Shown: positions 35,250 through 44,260, counted from the first letter of the stretch. The stretch is DNA of 64,000 nt from Frigidibacter sp. (GCF_030695035.1 NZ_JAUYTT010000020.1:107691-171690), one strand, 5' to 3'. Numbers and translations are program-made. The notes: a model not told the origin generated them from the letters alone.

Positions 35250-37127
35250 ATGGCCCTGCACCCGATGGACCTGATGGAGCCCGAGGAGACGATGGGCAAC
35301 CTCTGGCACGGGCTCGCCCTGCGGCTGGCGCCGGTGACGGGCCATCAGGGCAGCGCCGTCACGCTGGAGACCATGCGCCCCAGCGTCACGCTGCTGTTCC
35401 GCGCGCTTGGCGGCGTGCCGGGGGTCGAGGTTGCGGCCAGCCCCGGCACCGCCTCGCGCCACCGCCGCGGGCTTGGTGCGCATCTCGCCGAGGCCCGGGT
35501 GCTGGAGCATGTCGCCCGTTTCGACGGCGCCAGCCTGCGCCTGCCGCCGGTGATGGACGCGTTCCCGACGGTAGAGCTGAACCGCGCCGCCTATCTGTGG
35601 CTGGCCGCGCTGGCGGCCCTCTCGCCGCCCTGCGCCGCGCCCGCTGACCCCTTGGCTGCCGACATTGCGCATCTGGCGGCAATGCACCGGGCTTCGACCC
35701 GGGTCCTGCTGCTCTGCCCCGGCCTGCGCGCGCCCCATGCCGTGATGTGCGCGCATCTGGTCGCCGCGCCCCTGACTGCCGCCTCCCCGGCCGAACGCCG
35801 GGTGGCCGATCTTGCGCGCGCCGTGCTCGCGGGCGAGGCGCTGCCGCCGCAAGACACAGCCCCCGCCCCGCGCGGCTATGCTCCGCTGGCACCGTTGCCG
35901 ATCTGGCTGCGACTGGATGAGCACGGTGCCGGGGCGAGTGCCGCGCAAGATGGCGATGCGATCAGCGCCCCTCCCGGCCTTGCCTCTGCCACCCGCAAGC
36001 AGGCGATGCGCGAGGATAACGAGCAGGCCAACCGCACCGACAGTTTCATCATGCACCGCTTCGAATCCATCTTCTCATGGGTCGAGAGCATGGGGCTGAA
36101 CCGTGCCACCGATGATGACGATCTGGAAAACGCCCAGAAGGCGGCCGAGGATCAGGACCACATCGCCCTGACCCGCCACCACAAGCGCGCCGCGACCCGT
36201 CTGCGCCTGCATCTGGACCTTGCGCCGCAAGATGCGGACCATGAACGGCTGTCGGACCGCTTCACCTACCCCGAATGGAACCACCGCGCCCGCGGCTACA
36301 TGCCGGACCACACCCGCGTGCTGGAGGCGGATGGTGCCCCGGGCGAGAGCTTCGCCCCCGATCCCCGCCTGATGGCCCGCGTGCGCCAGCAGTTCCAGGC
36401 GCTGCGCCCCCGCCGCATCCTGATGCCCCGGCAGGTGGACGGGGCGGAACTGGACCTTGACGCGCTGATCGCCGCGCGCGTCACGCTGCGCGCCAGCGGG
36501 CAGGCGAGCGACCGTATCTTCCGCGACCTGCGGCAGGTGGAGCGCGACCTGTCGGTGGCGATCCTGATGGATTGCTCGCGCTCCACCGAATCCGTCGTGG
36601 GCACGCGCAGCATCATCGACACGATGCGCGAGGCGCTGGCGGCGCTGGCGGGCGGCATCGACGCCGCGGGGGACCGGCTGGCTATATGGGGCTTTTCCTC
36701 GCTGCGCCGCGACCGGGTGTTCCTGACCCGCTGCAAGGGGTTCGAGGGGCGGGTGACGCCCGAGGTGACTGCCCGCATTGGCGGGCTGCATCCCGGCCAC
36801 TATACACGGCTGGGGGCGGCGATCCGCCATGCCTCAACCCAGCTTGCCGCCGAGCCCTCGGCCCGCAAGCTGCTGCTGGTGCTGACCGATGGCAAGCCCA
36901 ACGACCTCGACCATTACGAGGGCATCCACGGCATCGAAGACAGCCACATGGCGGTGCGCGAGGCGCGCCGCGCGGGGCAGGCGGTCCATGCCGTGATCGT
37001 CGATGCCGACGGGCAGGACTGGTTCGCCCGCATCTTCGGCCGCGCCGGCTTCACCCTGCTGCCCGACCCCGCGCGGCTTGGCCGTGCCCTTCCCGACATC
37101 TACCGTTCGCTGACACAGGAGACCTGA
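35250..37127 (+). CDS. norD: NorD, VWA-domain NO reductase activation protein
   Basis: 625 aa. The C-terminal ~200 residues are a von Willebrand A domain with MIDAS motif AILMDCSRSTES (DxSxS) and LLLVLTDGKPND. The N-terminal and middle parts are the variable NorD region. ATG at 35250 directly after norQ; the frame extends upstream only within norQ. Partners NorQ. Confidence 0.93.
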   Translation: MALHPMDLMEPEETMGNLWHGLALRLAPVTGHQGSAVTLETMRPSVTLLFRALGGVPGVEVAASPGTASRHRRGLGAHLAEARVLEHVARFDGASLRLPPVMDAFPTVELNRAAYLWLAALAALSPPCAAPADPLAADIAHLAAMHRASTRVLLLCPGLRAPHAVMCAHLVAAPLTAASPAERRVADLARAVLAGEALPPQDTAPAPRGYAPLAPLPIWLRLDEHGAGASAAQDGDAISAPPGLASATRKQAMREDNEQANRTDSFIMHRFESIFSWVESMGLNRATDDDDLENAQKAAEDQDHIALTRHHKRAATRLRLHLDLAPQDADHERLSDRFTYPEWNHRARGYMPDHTRVLEADGAPGESFAPDPRLMARVRQQFQALRPRRILMPRQVDGAELDLDALIAARVTLRASGQASDRIFRDLRQVERDLSVAILMDCSRSTESVVGTRSIIDTMREALAALAGGIDAAGDRLAIWGFSSLRRDRVFLTRCKGFEGRVTPEVTARIGGLHPGHYTRLGAAIRHASTQLAAEPSARKLLLVLTDGKPNDLDHYEGIHGIEDSHMAVREARRAGQAVHAVIVDADGQDWFARIFGRAGFTLLPDPARLGRALPDIYRSLTQET

Positions 37128-37128
37128 C

Positions 37129-37305
37129 ATGCGCCTTCCCCTCTGCCTTGCCGCCATCCTCGCCCCGACCATAGCCTTTGCCGAGGCCTTCCAGCGTCCG
37201 ATCCCGCAGCCGCAGACCGCGCAGGCCGAGATCAGCTATTTCGCCGCCTCGGTACTGCTGCTGATGGCCTTGGTCGCCGTGCAATGGCTGATCAGCCGCA
37301 AATGA
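37129..37305 (+). CDS. Small membrane protein after norD (58 aa)
   Basis: Signal-like N terminus (LPLCLAAILAPTIAFAEAF) and a C-terminal helix (YFAASVLLLMALVAVQWLI) ending SRK. The ATG is 1 bp after the norD stop with ACAGGAGACC upstream. I cannot assign a family; occupies the place of norE/norF genes in other clusters. Confidence 0.65.
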   Translation: MRLPLCLAAILAPTIAFAEAFQRPIPQPQTAQAEISYFAASVLLLMALVAVQWLISRK

Positions 37306-37514
37306 CCCAAGTGCGCCTGACCCTTATCCTCTACCCGTTCGGGGCCGGGGCCATGGCGGTCAATCTGTTCTTCGCCTCGCTGATCGCATCGTGGGTCGGC
37401 TGGCCGGTTCTGACGCCCGTGCAGTCCGTCATCGGCGGCGCGGCACTGGGCATCCCCGCCACATGGGCTTTCGCCGGCCATATCCGGCGGCTGATGGAAA
37501 AGGCCGACGCCTGA
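37302..37514 (+). CDS. Small membrane protein, possibly NorF-like (70 aa)
   Basis: Two hydrophobic helices (GAGAMAVNLFFASLIASWV and SVIGGAALGIPATWAFAG) and a short charged tail. Starts in the stop of the preceding 58-aa gene (ATGA). The size and topology resemble NorF, but I see no diagnostic motif. Confidence 0.6.
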   Translation: MTQVRLTLILYPFGAGAMAVNLFFASLIASWVGWPVLTPVQSVIGGAALGIPATWAFAGHIRRLMEKADA

Positions 37515-37688
37515 AAAAGCAGGATGGACCGTGTTCGCGGCGTCTTTCCTTGCGCTTGCAGGGGTGCCCTTCGTGTCCCGGATCGGTGGCCTTCGGGCAC
37601 TCATAGCGCCAAATTGGGTCGCAGGCAGTAATTTGCGGCGTATGACGGGATTTCGAAGTCCCACATATCAGCAAGCTCCGTGAATATT

Positions 37689-37727
37689 CTGGTTTAGGTC
37701 CAAAGGCTGAAGTCGACCCTAAACCAG
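37689..37727. repeat. 10-bp perfect inverted repeat upstream of the PQQ enzyme genes
   Basis: CTGGTTTAGG and CCTAAACCAG separated by 19 bp, 33 bp before the ATG at 37760. Could be an operator or a hairpin in the leader. Confidence 0.5.
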
Positions 37728-37759
37728 GAACAATTCGACGTGACCGCCGTTTGGTTGCC

Positions 37760-38104
37760 ATGAACAAATTGAATGCAATCCCCCTGTTTCCGGCCCTCGT
37801 CGGCGTTGCTATCGCGACCGTTGCGCTTGTGGCGCCGTTCGGAAACACCGGCGTCGACGGAACCCTCGGGGCGGCCCTCGCCCTTCTCGGCAGCGTCTTC
37901 GTCGCCTCGGTCATCGTGGTCGTCCTGATGCGACCCTTGCCGCGCAGCTGGTTCGTCAGCCTTGTGACGCTTGCCATGATCGCGGTGCTGCTGACCGCCC
38001 TCGCGGCCTATTTCCTGATGCAAACGCTCCTGCTGGCGGCGATGGTCGTCACGCTTATGGCCCTGGCATTCGTCCTTTCCAGCCAACGCAGGAGGTTTTC
38101 ATGA
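37760..38104 (+). CDS. Small four-helix membrane protein coupled to a PQQ dehydrogenase
   Basis: 114 aa, almost entirely hydrophobic with about four helices (FPALVGVAIATVALVAPF, LALLGSVFVASVIVVVLM, WFVSLVTLAMIAVLLTALAAY, LLLAAMVVTLMALAFVL) and a basic end. Its stop overlaps the start of the PQQ enzyme gene (ATGA). In membrane glucose dehydrogenases the membrane domain is fused to the PQQ domain; this may be a separate anchor (inference). Confidence 0.65.
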   Translation: MNKLNAIPLFPALVGVAIATVALVAPFGNTGVDGTLGAALALLGSVFVASVIVVVLMRPLPRSWFVSLVTLAMIAVLLTALAAYFLMQTLLLAAMVVTLMALAFVLSSQRRRFS

Positions 38105-39987
38105 CCGCTCGCATCTTGCCGGCCGCCCTGACCCTCCTCACCGCCTCGGCTGCCCATGCGCAGCAGGACAGCTGGACGGCGTTCCACGGCGATCTGGCCT
38201 CCACCAAATTCTCCCACGCCGGCACCATTACCCCCGAGACCGTGGGCAATCTGGAGCGGGCCTGGGACTATCGCACCGGCGATGTCGCCGATGGGTCCGG
38301 AGACCTGCCAGAGACAGTATGGTCGGCCACGCCCATCTATGCAAACGGCACCCTCTATCTCGGCACACCCTTCTACCGCATCGTCGCCCTCAACCCTGCG
38401 ACCGGGGCGGAACGCTGGACCTACGACAGCGAGTCACGGCTGGAGGCGCTGACCCAGCCGGCCCTGAAGAACCGCGGCGTCGCCTATTGGGAAAGCGGTC
38501 AGTCGGGCATCTGCGAAAAGCGGGTCTTTCTGGGCACGATGGATGCCGAACTGCACGCGGTCGACGCCGATACCGGCCAACGCTGCGCAGGTTTCGCCGA
38601 AGGCGGCGTGCTGAACGTCAACCAGTGGAACGACGTCAACGACGTCTTTCCCTTCTCGCTTCTCCAGCCGCCTCTGGTCGTAGGGGACGTGCTGCTGCTG
38701 GGTTGGGCGGGGAAGGACTGGGAATATGCCGTCGCGCCGCCCGGCAACCTGCTGGCCATCGATGCGCGGACGGGTGAGCTGCTTTGGGATACCGGCTTCA
38801 TCCCGCCCGAGATGATCCCGAAGACCGGCACCGCGAATATCTGGACGGCGATGACGGCCGATCCCGAGCTTGGGCTTGTCTATGCACCGGTCTCGTCCCC
38901 GAGCCCGAACTACTGGGGCGGGGACCGGACCGAACCGCTGCCGCTGGCCACGTCGGTGACCGCGCTGGATATTGCCTCGGGCGAGGTCGTCTGGACCTTC
39001 CAGCATGTGCGCCACGACATCTGGGATTACGACACGCCCTCGGCCCCGACGCTGGTCGATATCACGCGCGATGGTCAGACCATCCCGGCGCTGGTGCAGG
39101 CGACCAAGCAGGGCTTCTTGTTCGTCCTCGACCGCCGGACAGGTGAGCCGCTGTTTCCCATCGAGGAGCGCCCGGTGCCGGAAAGCACCGCAGAAGGCGA
39201 GGTCACGGCCCCTACGCAGCCCTTCGCGATGACCCCCGCACCCGTCGGTGGCGCGCTGGAACTGCCTGAGGTGTGGCCCCTTGCCGATATCGTCGGTTTC
39301 GGACAATGCTCGCGCGACCGCGAGAAGTATCTCTATCAGGGCATCTACACCCCGCCTTCCGAACAGGGGACGCTGATGTTTCCCGGCACGGCAGGCGCCA
39401 CGAACTGGGGCGGGGTCGCGGTCGATCCGCGCAGCGGCATCCTCTACAGCAATGCCTCGCGCATCGTGCAGCTGATCCAGCTGATCCCGCGCGCCGAGTA
39501 TGACGCGCTGGACCCGGCAGGGGGCGGCAATGAAGAGGGCTACTCGCCGCAGCTTGGCTCCCCCTACGGCATCTACCTCACCGATTGGAGCAATTGGGCA
39601 GGGATCCCGTGCTGGAAGCCGCCGTTCGGCACCTTCTCGGCGATCGACCTTGCGACGGGGGAGCTGCTGTATGAGGTGCCCTTCGGCAAGGCGCAGTTCC
39701 ACGGCTTCTACGGGGTGTCCGACTGGGGCTCGCCGACCCTTGGGGGGCCGGTGGTGACGGCAGGCGGCGTGGTCTTCATCGGCGCCTCGATGGATGCCCG
39801 CGTGCGCGCGCTGGACGCGGCGACCGGCGAAGAGCTGTGGTCGGACCTGGTCGAGGCTCCGGCCGTGTCGATCCCCGCCGTCTTCACGCATGAGGGCGAG
39901 GATTACGTAGTCTTCGCCGTGGGCGGCAACTCGATCCTGAAGCCCGAGGTTTCGGATCAGGCAGTCGCCTATCGCCTGCGGCGGTAG
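38101..39987 (+). CDS. PQQ-dependent dehydrogenase, glucose/quinate-type, soluble periplasmic form
   Basis: 628 aa. Signal peptide to AHAQQ, then an eight-bladed propeller with repeated quinoprotein motifs (GTPFYRIVALNPATGAERW, LLAIDARTGELLWDTG, ALDAATGEELW) and HVRHDIWDYDTPSAPTLVDI, which matches the active-site region of membrane glucose/quinate dehydrogenases. Oxidises a sugar or alcohol in the periplasm, electrons to quinone. It lacks the ~150-residue membrane domain of those enzymes, which may be supplied by the small protein encoded just before. No pqq synthesis genes are in the window. Confidence 0.87.
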   Translation: MTARILPAALTLLTASAAHAQQDSWTAFHGDLASTKFSHAGTITPETVGNLERAWDYRTGDVADGSGDLPETVWSATPIYANGTLYLGTPFYRIVALNPATGAERWTYDSESRLEALTQPALKNRGVAYWESGQSGICEKRVFLGTMDAELHAVDADTGQRCAGFAEGGVLNVNQWNDVNDVFPFSLLQPPLVVGDVLLLGWAGKDWEYAVAPPGNLLAIDARTGELLWDTGFIPPEMIPKTGTANIWTAMTADPELGLVYAPVSSPSPNYWGGDRTEPLPLATSVTALDIASGEVVWTFQHVRHDIWDYDTPSAPTLVDITRDGQTIPALVQATKQGFLFVLDRRTGEPLFPIEERPVPESTAEGEVTAPTQPFAMTPAPVGGALELPEVWPLADIVGFGQCSRDREKYLYQGIYTPPSEQGTLMFPGTAGATNWGGVAVDPRSGILYSNASRIVQLIQLIPRAEYDALDPAGGGNEEGYSPQLGSPYGIYLTDWSNWAGIPCWKPPFGTFSAIDLATGELLYEVPFGKAQFHGFYGVSDWGSPTLGGPVVTAGGVVFIGASMDARVRALDAATGEELWSDLVEAPAVSIPAVFTHEGEDYVVFAVGGNSILKPEVSDQAVAYRLRR

Positions 39988-40061
39988 CGCGGGAGCCGGT
40001 CGCCCAGTTCGGTTCGCCACCCGGCCCAAGACGAGCATTCAAGGCTACAACGGATGAGGAA

Positions 40062-40090
40062 CAGCCCGGCCGCTCACGCGTGCCGGGCTG
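40062..40090. terminator. Hairpin between convergent PQQ enzyme and alcohol dehydrogenase genes
   Basis: CAGCCCGGC and GCCGGGCTG pair around an 11-nt loop, 75 bp after the PQQ gene stop. Placement between convergent genes fits a bidirectional terminator; no T-run follows. Confidence 0.45.
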
Positions 40091-40246
40091 AAGTCTGTGG
40101 ATCATGCAACGCGCCTTTGTCAGGCTCCTGCGAAATCGGCCGCCTGGCGCGGATTGTCCTGCCCTCCGAATGGAAGTTCTCGGACCTTCAACCCGCCCGG
40201 GGGCAGGCAAGTCCCCGGACTGGTCCGTGTCGCGGCTTGGGCCGCC

Positions 40247-41422
40247 TCAGCTGCCCGGGCGCAGGACGACCTTGATGACGCCATCCTCCTTGTCGCGGAA
40301 TTTCTTGTACATTTCGGGGGCTTCCTCCAGCGAGGTGGTATTCGTCACCACGAAGCTCGGGTCGATCTCTCCCGCCTCGATCTTCTCCAGCAGCGGCTTG
40401 GTATAGGCCTGCACATGGGTTTGGCCCATCTTGAAGGTCAGGCCCTTGTTCATCGCGGCGCCAATGGGCAGCTTGTCCCCCATCCCGACATAGACGCCGG
40501 GGATTGAGATGGTGCCGCCCTTGCGGCAGCTGAAGATCGCCTCGCGCAGGACATGCACCCGGTCGGTCGCCAGCCCCACCGCCGCCTTGGCCCGGTCGAG
40601 CACGGCATCGGCGGCGCCGTGGCCCGCAGCCTCGCAGCCGACGGCGTCGATGCAGCTGTCCGGGCCGCGACCCTTGGTGCGGACCATCAGCTCGTCGTAG
40701 ACATCAAGCTCCGAGAAATCGATGGTCTCGGCCCCGCCCGCCGCGGCCATGGCCAGCCGCTCGGGCACCTCGTCAATCGCGATGACCCGGCCCGCGCCCA
40801 TCATCAGCGCCGAGCGGATGGCGAACTGACCGACAGGGCCGCAGCCCCAGACCGCGACGGTGTCCCCCGGCTCGATTTGCGCGTTCACCGCCGCCATGTA
40901 GCCGGTGGGGAAGATGTCCGACAGGAACAGCGCCTGCTCGTCCGTCACGCTGTCCGGCACCTTGATCGGCCCGACATCGGCCATCGGCACGCGCAGGTAT
41001 TCGGCCTGTCCGCCGCTATAACCACCCAGCATGTGGCTGAAGCCGAACAGGCCCGCCGGCGAATGGCCCATCGCCTTGATGGCTATTTCCGCATTCGGAT
41101 TGGTCCGGTCACACAGCGAGAACAGGCCCTTCTGGCAGAACCAGCATTGGCCGCAGCTGATGGTGAAGGGCACCACGACCCGGTCGCCGATCTTGAGGTT
41201 CGTGACCTCAGACCCAAGCGCGACCACCTCGCCCATGTTCTCATGGCCCAGGATGTCACCACTTTCCATCGTCGGCTGGTAGCCGTCCAGCAAATGCAGG
41301 TCCGACCCGCAGATGGCGCAGGCGGTGATCTTGATCACGGCGTCGCGGGGATGCTCGATTGTCGGGTCGGGCACGGTGTCAACGCGAACGTCGCCTTTCC
41401 CATGCCAGCACAGCGCGCGCAT
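40247..41422 (-). CDS. Zinc-dependent alcohol dehydrogenase (formaldehyde-dehydrogenase-like)
   Basis: 391 aa. Catalytic zinc region [14 protein letters not shown] and GHENMGEVV; structural zinc Cys set [15 protein letters not shown]; Rossmann motif [12 protein letters not shown]. Matches the long-chain MDR group that includes glutathione-independent formaldehyde dehydrogenase, but the substrate is uncertain. The ATG immediately follows the stop of a 70-aa ORF (TAG-ATG), so translation may be coupled. Confidence 0.9.
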   Translation of the reverse strand: MRALCWHGKGDVRVDTVPDPTIEHPRDAVIKITACAICGSDLHLLDGYQPTMESGDILGHENMGEVVALGSEVTNLKIGDRVVVPFTISCGQCWFCQKGLFSLCDRTNPNAEIAIKAMGHSPAGLFGFSHMLGGYSGGQAEYLRVPMADVGPIKVPDSVTDEQALFLSDIFPTGYMAAVNAQIEPGDTVAVWGCGPVGQFAIRSALMMGAGRVIAIDEVPERLAMAAAGGAETIDFSELDVYDELMVRTKGRGPDSCIDAVGCEAAGHGAADAVLDRAKAAVGLATDRVHVLREAIFSCRKGGTISIPGVYVGMGDKLPIGAAMNKGLTFKMGQTHVQAYTKPLLEKIEAGEIDPSFVVTNTTSLEEAPEMYKKFRDKEDGVIKVVLRPGS

Positions 41423-41635
41423 CTAGCGGGTCCCGCCGGAATGGGGCCCGAAGGCGCGAGGCGGAAGCAGGTGGTTGGAATAGGACATTGATCGTCTCCT
41501 GATAGAGAGGTTGAGGCGCGGCGAACGCCCGGCTGCGTCTGTCCCGGCACAAGCGCGCTCGCCGGACAGGCGGCTTTTCGGTGCGCTTGAAACCGGTGGA
41601 TCGGCCTTCTGTTCCAGAAACTTCTGGCGTGGCAT
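41423..41635 (-). CDS. Small ORF upstream of and coupled to the alcohol dehydrogenase gene
   Basis: 70 aa from ATG 41635, preceded by AGGAGG at 7 nt. A second in-frame ATG at 41488 has its own CAGGAG and would give a 21-aa peptide (MSYSNHLLPPRAFGPHSGG...). Basic, Ser/Arg-rich, no domain recognised. Two strong ribosome sites in one frame and the direct TAG-ATG junction with the next gene argue it is translated, perhaps as a leader for alcohol dehydrogenase. Confidence 0.55.
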   Translation of the reverse strand: MPRQKFLEQKADPPVSSAPKSRLSGERACAGTDAAGRSPRLNLSIRRRSMSYSNHLLPPRAFGPHSGGTR

Positions 41636-41786
41636 CTCGTGGCCTCCTGGGTGCAGGTTCGGGGATGGGGATTGCGGCCCTGACCGCCCCGGTGCGGCGT
41701 GACCGCGCCGGTGACACCTTGCGATTGCGTGCCCAGCACCAGAACCAGGGGCTGGCCGCGCTGGAAGAACCGGGGGGACGGAAAAC

Positions 41787-41977
41787 GTGTTCGCGATCCC
41801 GAACAGCTTCCTGGCGACCGAAGAGAGCTCCGAGCTCAGCTATGCCTATCTGGGTTTCCACAAGTATGGCGGCGAACGGGCGCCGGGCCGCTGGTCCGAA
41901 GCACCTCGATGGACGGGAACGATGCGTTCAGCGCCCACCCGATGGGGCCGCTTGGCGAGGTGCCGAACCTTGGCTAA
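41787..41977 (+). pseudogene. Frameshifted C-terminal fragment, possibly Mn-catalase
   Basis: Frame 1 reads FAIPNSFLATEESSELSYAY and on to GRWSE, then goes off; restoring one G near 41900 (GAA-GCACC to GAA-GGCACC) joins TSMDGNDAFSAHPMGPLGEVPNLG and a stop at 41977. The joined tail reminds me of manganese-catalase C termini (GRWSEG...MDG), from memory only. No N-terminal part is found upstream. The end overlaps the ecfG stop by 4 bp. Confidence 0.4.
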
Positions 41978-42495
41978 ACGCCGTGATCGCCCAGATCCTG
42001 CCGCACCATCCCGCGGGCCCGGTTCACCCGGCTCTTGATGGTGCCAATCGTGCAGCCAAAGATGCCCGCCGCCGTTTCGTAGCTTTCCCCCAGCATCACC
42101 ACCAGCACCAGGGTCTCGCGGTAATGCACCGGCAGGCGCGAGACGGCGGCCATCAGCTCATTGCCGCGCACCGACCATTCCTGCGTCGGCTGCGAGACGA
42201 GCGTTCCTGAGATGCAGTCAGCCCCGCCCGTCACCTCGCGTTGGGCCCGGCCGGCGCGGGTGTAGAAGGTGTTGCGCATGATGGTGAAAAGCCAGGCCCG
42301 GAGATGCGTTCCCGGTTGGAAGCGGTGCAGGTTCGCCAGCGCCTTGCACAGTGTTTCTTGCACCAGATCGTCGGCGTCCACGCTGTTCCGGGTCAGCGCC
42401 CGCGCATAGGCGCGCAGTGGCGGGATCAGGGAGACGACGTCACAGGTGATGTGGTCCTCGGTCACGGTCTGGGCGTGGGGAACGGGACCGCTCAC
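41974..42495 (-). CDS. ecfG: ECF sigma factor of the EcfG (general stress) type
   Basis: 173 aa. Region 2: LIPPLRAYARALTRNSVDADDLVQETLCKALANLHRF, FQPGTHLRAWLFTIMRNTFYTR; region 4: LPVHYRETLVLVVMLGESYETAAGIFGCTIGTIKSRVNRAR. These closely follow the EcfG/ECF15 pattern of alphaproteobacteria. GTG start at 42495 with AAGGA 8 nt upstream. The nepR-like gene lies just upstream in the same direction; the response regulator gene phyR is not in the window. Confidence 0.88.
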   Translation of the reverse strand: MSGPVPHAQTVTEDHITCDVVSLIPPLRAYARALTRNSVDADDLVQETLCKALANLHRFQPGTHLRAWLFTIMRNTFYTRAGRAQREVTGGADCISGTLVSQPTQEWSVRGNELMAAVSRLPVHYRETLVLVVMLGESYETAAGIFGCTIGTIKSRVNRARGMVRQDLGDHGV

Positions 42496-42575
42496 GGTGT
42501 CTATCCTTCGGGGAGGCTTGGGAAGATACCAGCCAACGCGCCGACGAGCGGGGGGTTCCCCTTACTCCCGCAGCC

Positions 42576-42797
42576 TCACCCCTTCCGGCGCACTTCGAGG
42601 GCCCGGCTCAGCTCCTCGGCCAAGTCGCGGATCCGCTCGGGAACGTCTTCTGCGCGCACCTCTGACATTAGCGCCTCAAGCGCGGAGTCGAGCTGTGTCT
42701 GGCTGTCCTCGGACCCTGTTTTGCAACCTGCAGGGATGCCGGGAATGTGCTGGGTCTCGTCCGAAGTCACGTCATGGGCCGCCTTGGTTCGCACCAA
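42576..42797 (-). CDS. nepR: NepR-like anti-sigma factor
   Basis: 73 aa. The C-terminal half DSALEALMSEVRAEDVPERIRDLAEELSRAL has the NepR helix-P-helix shape (two helices around VPERI). NepR holds EcfG inactive until PhyR-P removes it. Start uncertain: TTG 42797 gives the longest frame, GTG 42794 or GTG 42770 are alternatives. Placed directly upstream of ecfG, the standard order. Confidence 0.7.
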   Translation of the reverse strand: MVRTKAAHDVTSDETQHIPGIPAGCKTGSEDSQTQLDSALEALMSEVRAEDVPERIRDLAEELSRALEVRRKG

Positions 42798-43056
42798 ATC
42801 TTCGCTATACTACCCGTCGGGCGCTGCCAAGATCACATTGAGGCGACAGGGTTCGCGGTCTGGCTAGACCCAGTCACCTGATGTCGATGCTCTGACGGCG
42901 AACGCGCCGCGAATACCCCCATTTACCCGTCGATGCGAGGAATCTATGGCAACCACATGCAAGTTACAGATGTCGATGGCGCCCCCCTGCTCTGGACCTT
43001 GCGATGGCGCGACAGACCTACGGCGATGGCCGTGATTATTGGGTCCGGGCCGACCT

Positions 43057-43290
43057 TCAGCGCCGGCGAACAAGATGTCCGCCTGTCCGGATCGCTTTAA
43101 TCAAGGCGACCACCCCCGCATGCATTTCGGCGCTGGCTTCGTCCGAAGCATACTCATGTGCGGCCGCTGCATCCATGAGGATCCCGGCAATTTCGTTCTC
43201 TGGCAGGATATTTCGATCGCTCAGCGCAAGTAGCAACGACTCGCAGATTGATAGGGCGGCAGTTCCGGCAATGTCACAGGATGCGGGCAT
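43057..43290 (-). CDS. Conserved-looking small hypothetical protein (77 aa)
   Basis: Mostly helical: TAALSICESLLLALSDRNILPENEIAGILMDAAAAHE and a basic C terminus GGHLVRRR. GAGAGGAAAG precedes the ATG at 43290. It looks like small proteins I have seen in rhodobacterial genomes but I cannot name a family or function. Confidence 0.6.
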   Translation of the reverse strand: MPASCDIAGTAALSICESLLLALSDRNILPENEIAGILMDAAAAHEYASDEASAEMHAGVVALIKAIRTGGHLVRRR

Positions 43291-43381
43291 GATTGGCTTT
43301 CCTCTCCAGCCGCGCGGGGATAGTTCGCGAGAGCGCCGCCCGGCGTCGGCAGGTTGATAGATTGCACCTCAACTGATACGT

Positions 43382-43392
43382 TGATTTAATCA
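43382..43392. promoter_or_regulatory. Palindrome upstream of the third Crp/Fnr gene
   Basis: TGATTTAATCA, within CGTTGATTTAATCAGG, 77 bp before the ATG at 43470. It resembles an FNR half-site pair but the spacer is 3 rather than 4 bp; CTGAT and ATCAG also flank it. Possible autoregulatory site. Confidence 0.35.
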
Positions 43393-43469
43393 GGATCAGC
43401 GTCGGGCGCAATTTTTCCGGCTAGGCGCGATCGAACGCTTCAAGCGCCCGATCACGGCTGGAAACCAAA

Positions 43470-44198
43470 ATGCTGAACCCCGAGGACCCACTTTCCCTAA
43501 AGCTTGCTGCCTTCGTCACCTTGTCCAGCGCGGAACATCAGGCTCTTGCGCGCCTTCGCCGGCGCCGTCGCACGTTTGCGGCCAAGCGGGAGATAATTCT
43601 TGAAGGGCAGCGAAGCCTGTCCGCTTTTATCGTTGAATCAGGTTGGGCATGTTCTTTCAAGCTGCTCCCCGAAGGCGAGCGACAGATCGTGGACTTCCAT
43701 GTCCCTGGTGACGTTCTGGGTCTCCGAAGTATCTTGCTTCGCAGGTCGGATCATAGCGTCGAAGCCGTGACGCCGGTCAAGGCGTCCGAGGTTCTTATTC
43801 CAGATCTTCTTGCCTGCTTTTCTCAGGCGCCACGCATTGCAACCGCTGTTCTATGGGCGGCGGCCCGGGACGAAGCGACGGTTGTGGAACACCTTGTCGA
43901 CCTTGGCCGGCGCTCCGCGGAGGCGCGCGTCGCCCACTACCTCCTCGAATTGGGAGCGCGCTTGAAGCTGGTGGGAAAAGGAGATGACACGGGCTTTGGC
44001 TGTCCGCTCAAGCAGCATTACCTTGCCGATGCCTTGGGTCTCAGTCCGGTGCATGTGAACCGTGTCCTGCGGCGCCTGCGCGAAGACGGATTGGTCACTT
44101 TCCAGAACGAACTCGTCAGCTTCAATGACTTCGAAAGGCTCAAGGATCTGGCTGGGTTCATCCCAGACTATCTGGATCAGGACGGGCCGTTGCTATAG
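43470..44198 (+). CDS. Crp/Fnr-family transcriptional regulator
   Basis: 242 aa. Beta roll (REIILEGQRSLSAFIVESGWACSFKLLPEGERQIVDFHVPGDVLGL), dimer helix, and winged helix LKQHYLADALGLSPVHVNRVLRRLREDGLVTFQ. Not close to the two DNR-like paralogues and without an Fe-S Cys set; belongs to the broad group of uncharacterised alphaproteobacterial regulators. Single gene, convergent with cbpM. Confidence 0.88.
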   Translation: MLNPEDPLSLKLAAFVTLSSAEHQALARLRRRRRTFAAKREIILEGQRSLSAFIVESGWACSFKLLPEGERQIVDFHVPGDVLGLRSILLRRSDHSVEAVTPVKASEVLIPDLLACFSQAPRIATAVLWAAARDEATVVEHLVDLGRRSAEARVAHYLLELGARLKLVGKGDDTGFGCPLKQHYLADALGLSPVHVNRVLRRLREDGLVTFQNELVSFNDFERLKDLAGFIPDYLDQDGPLL

Positions 44199-44260
44199 CG
44201 GGCGACCCCGCTCCGGCAGAAAAAGCGCAGCGGCGTTGCGTCGAGAGCGGCCACAAACCA

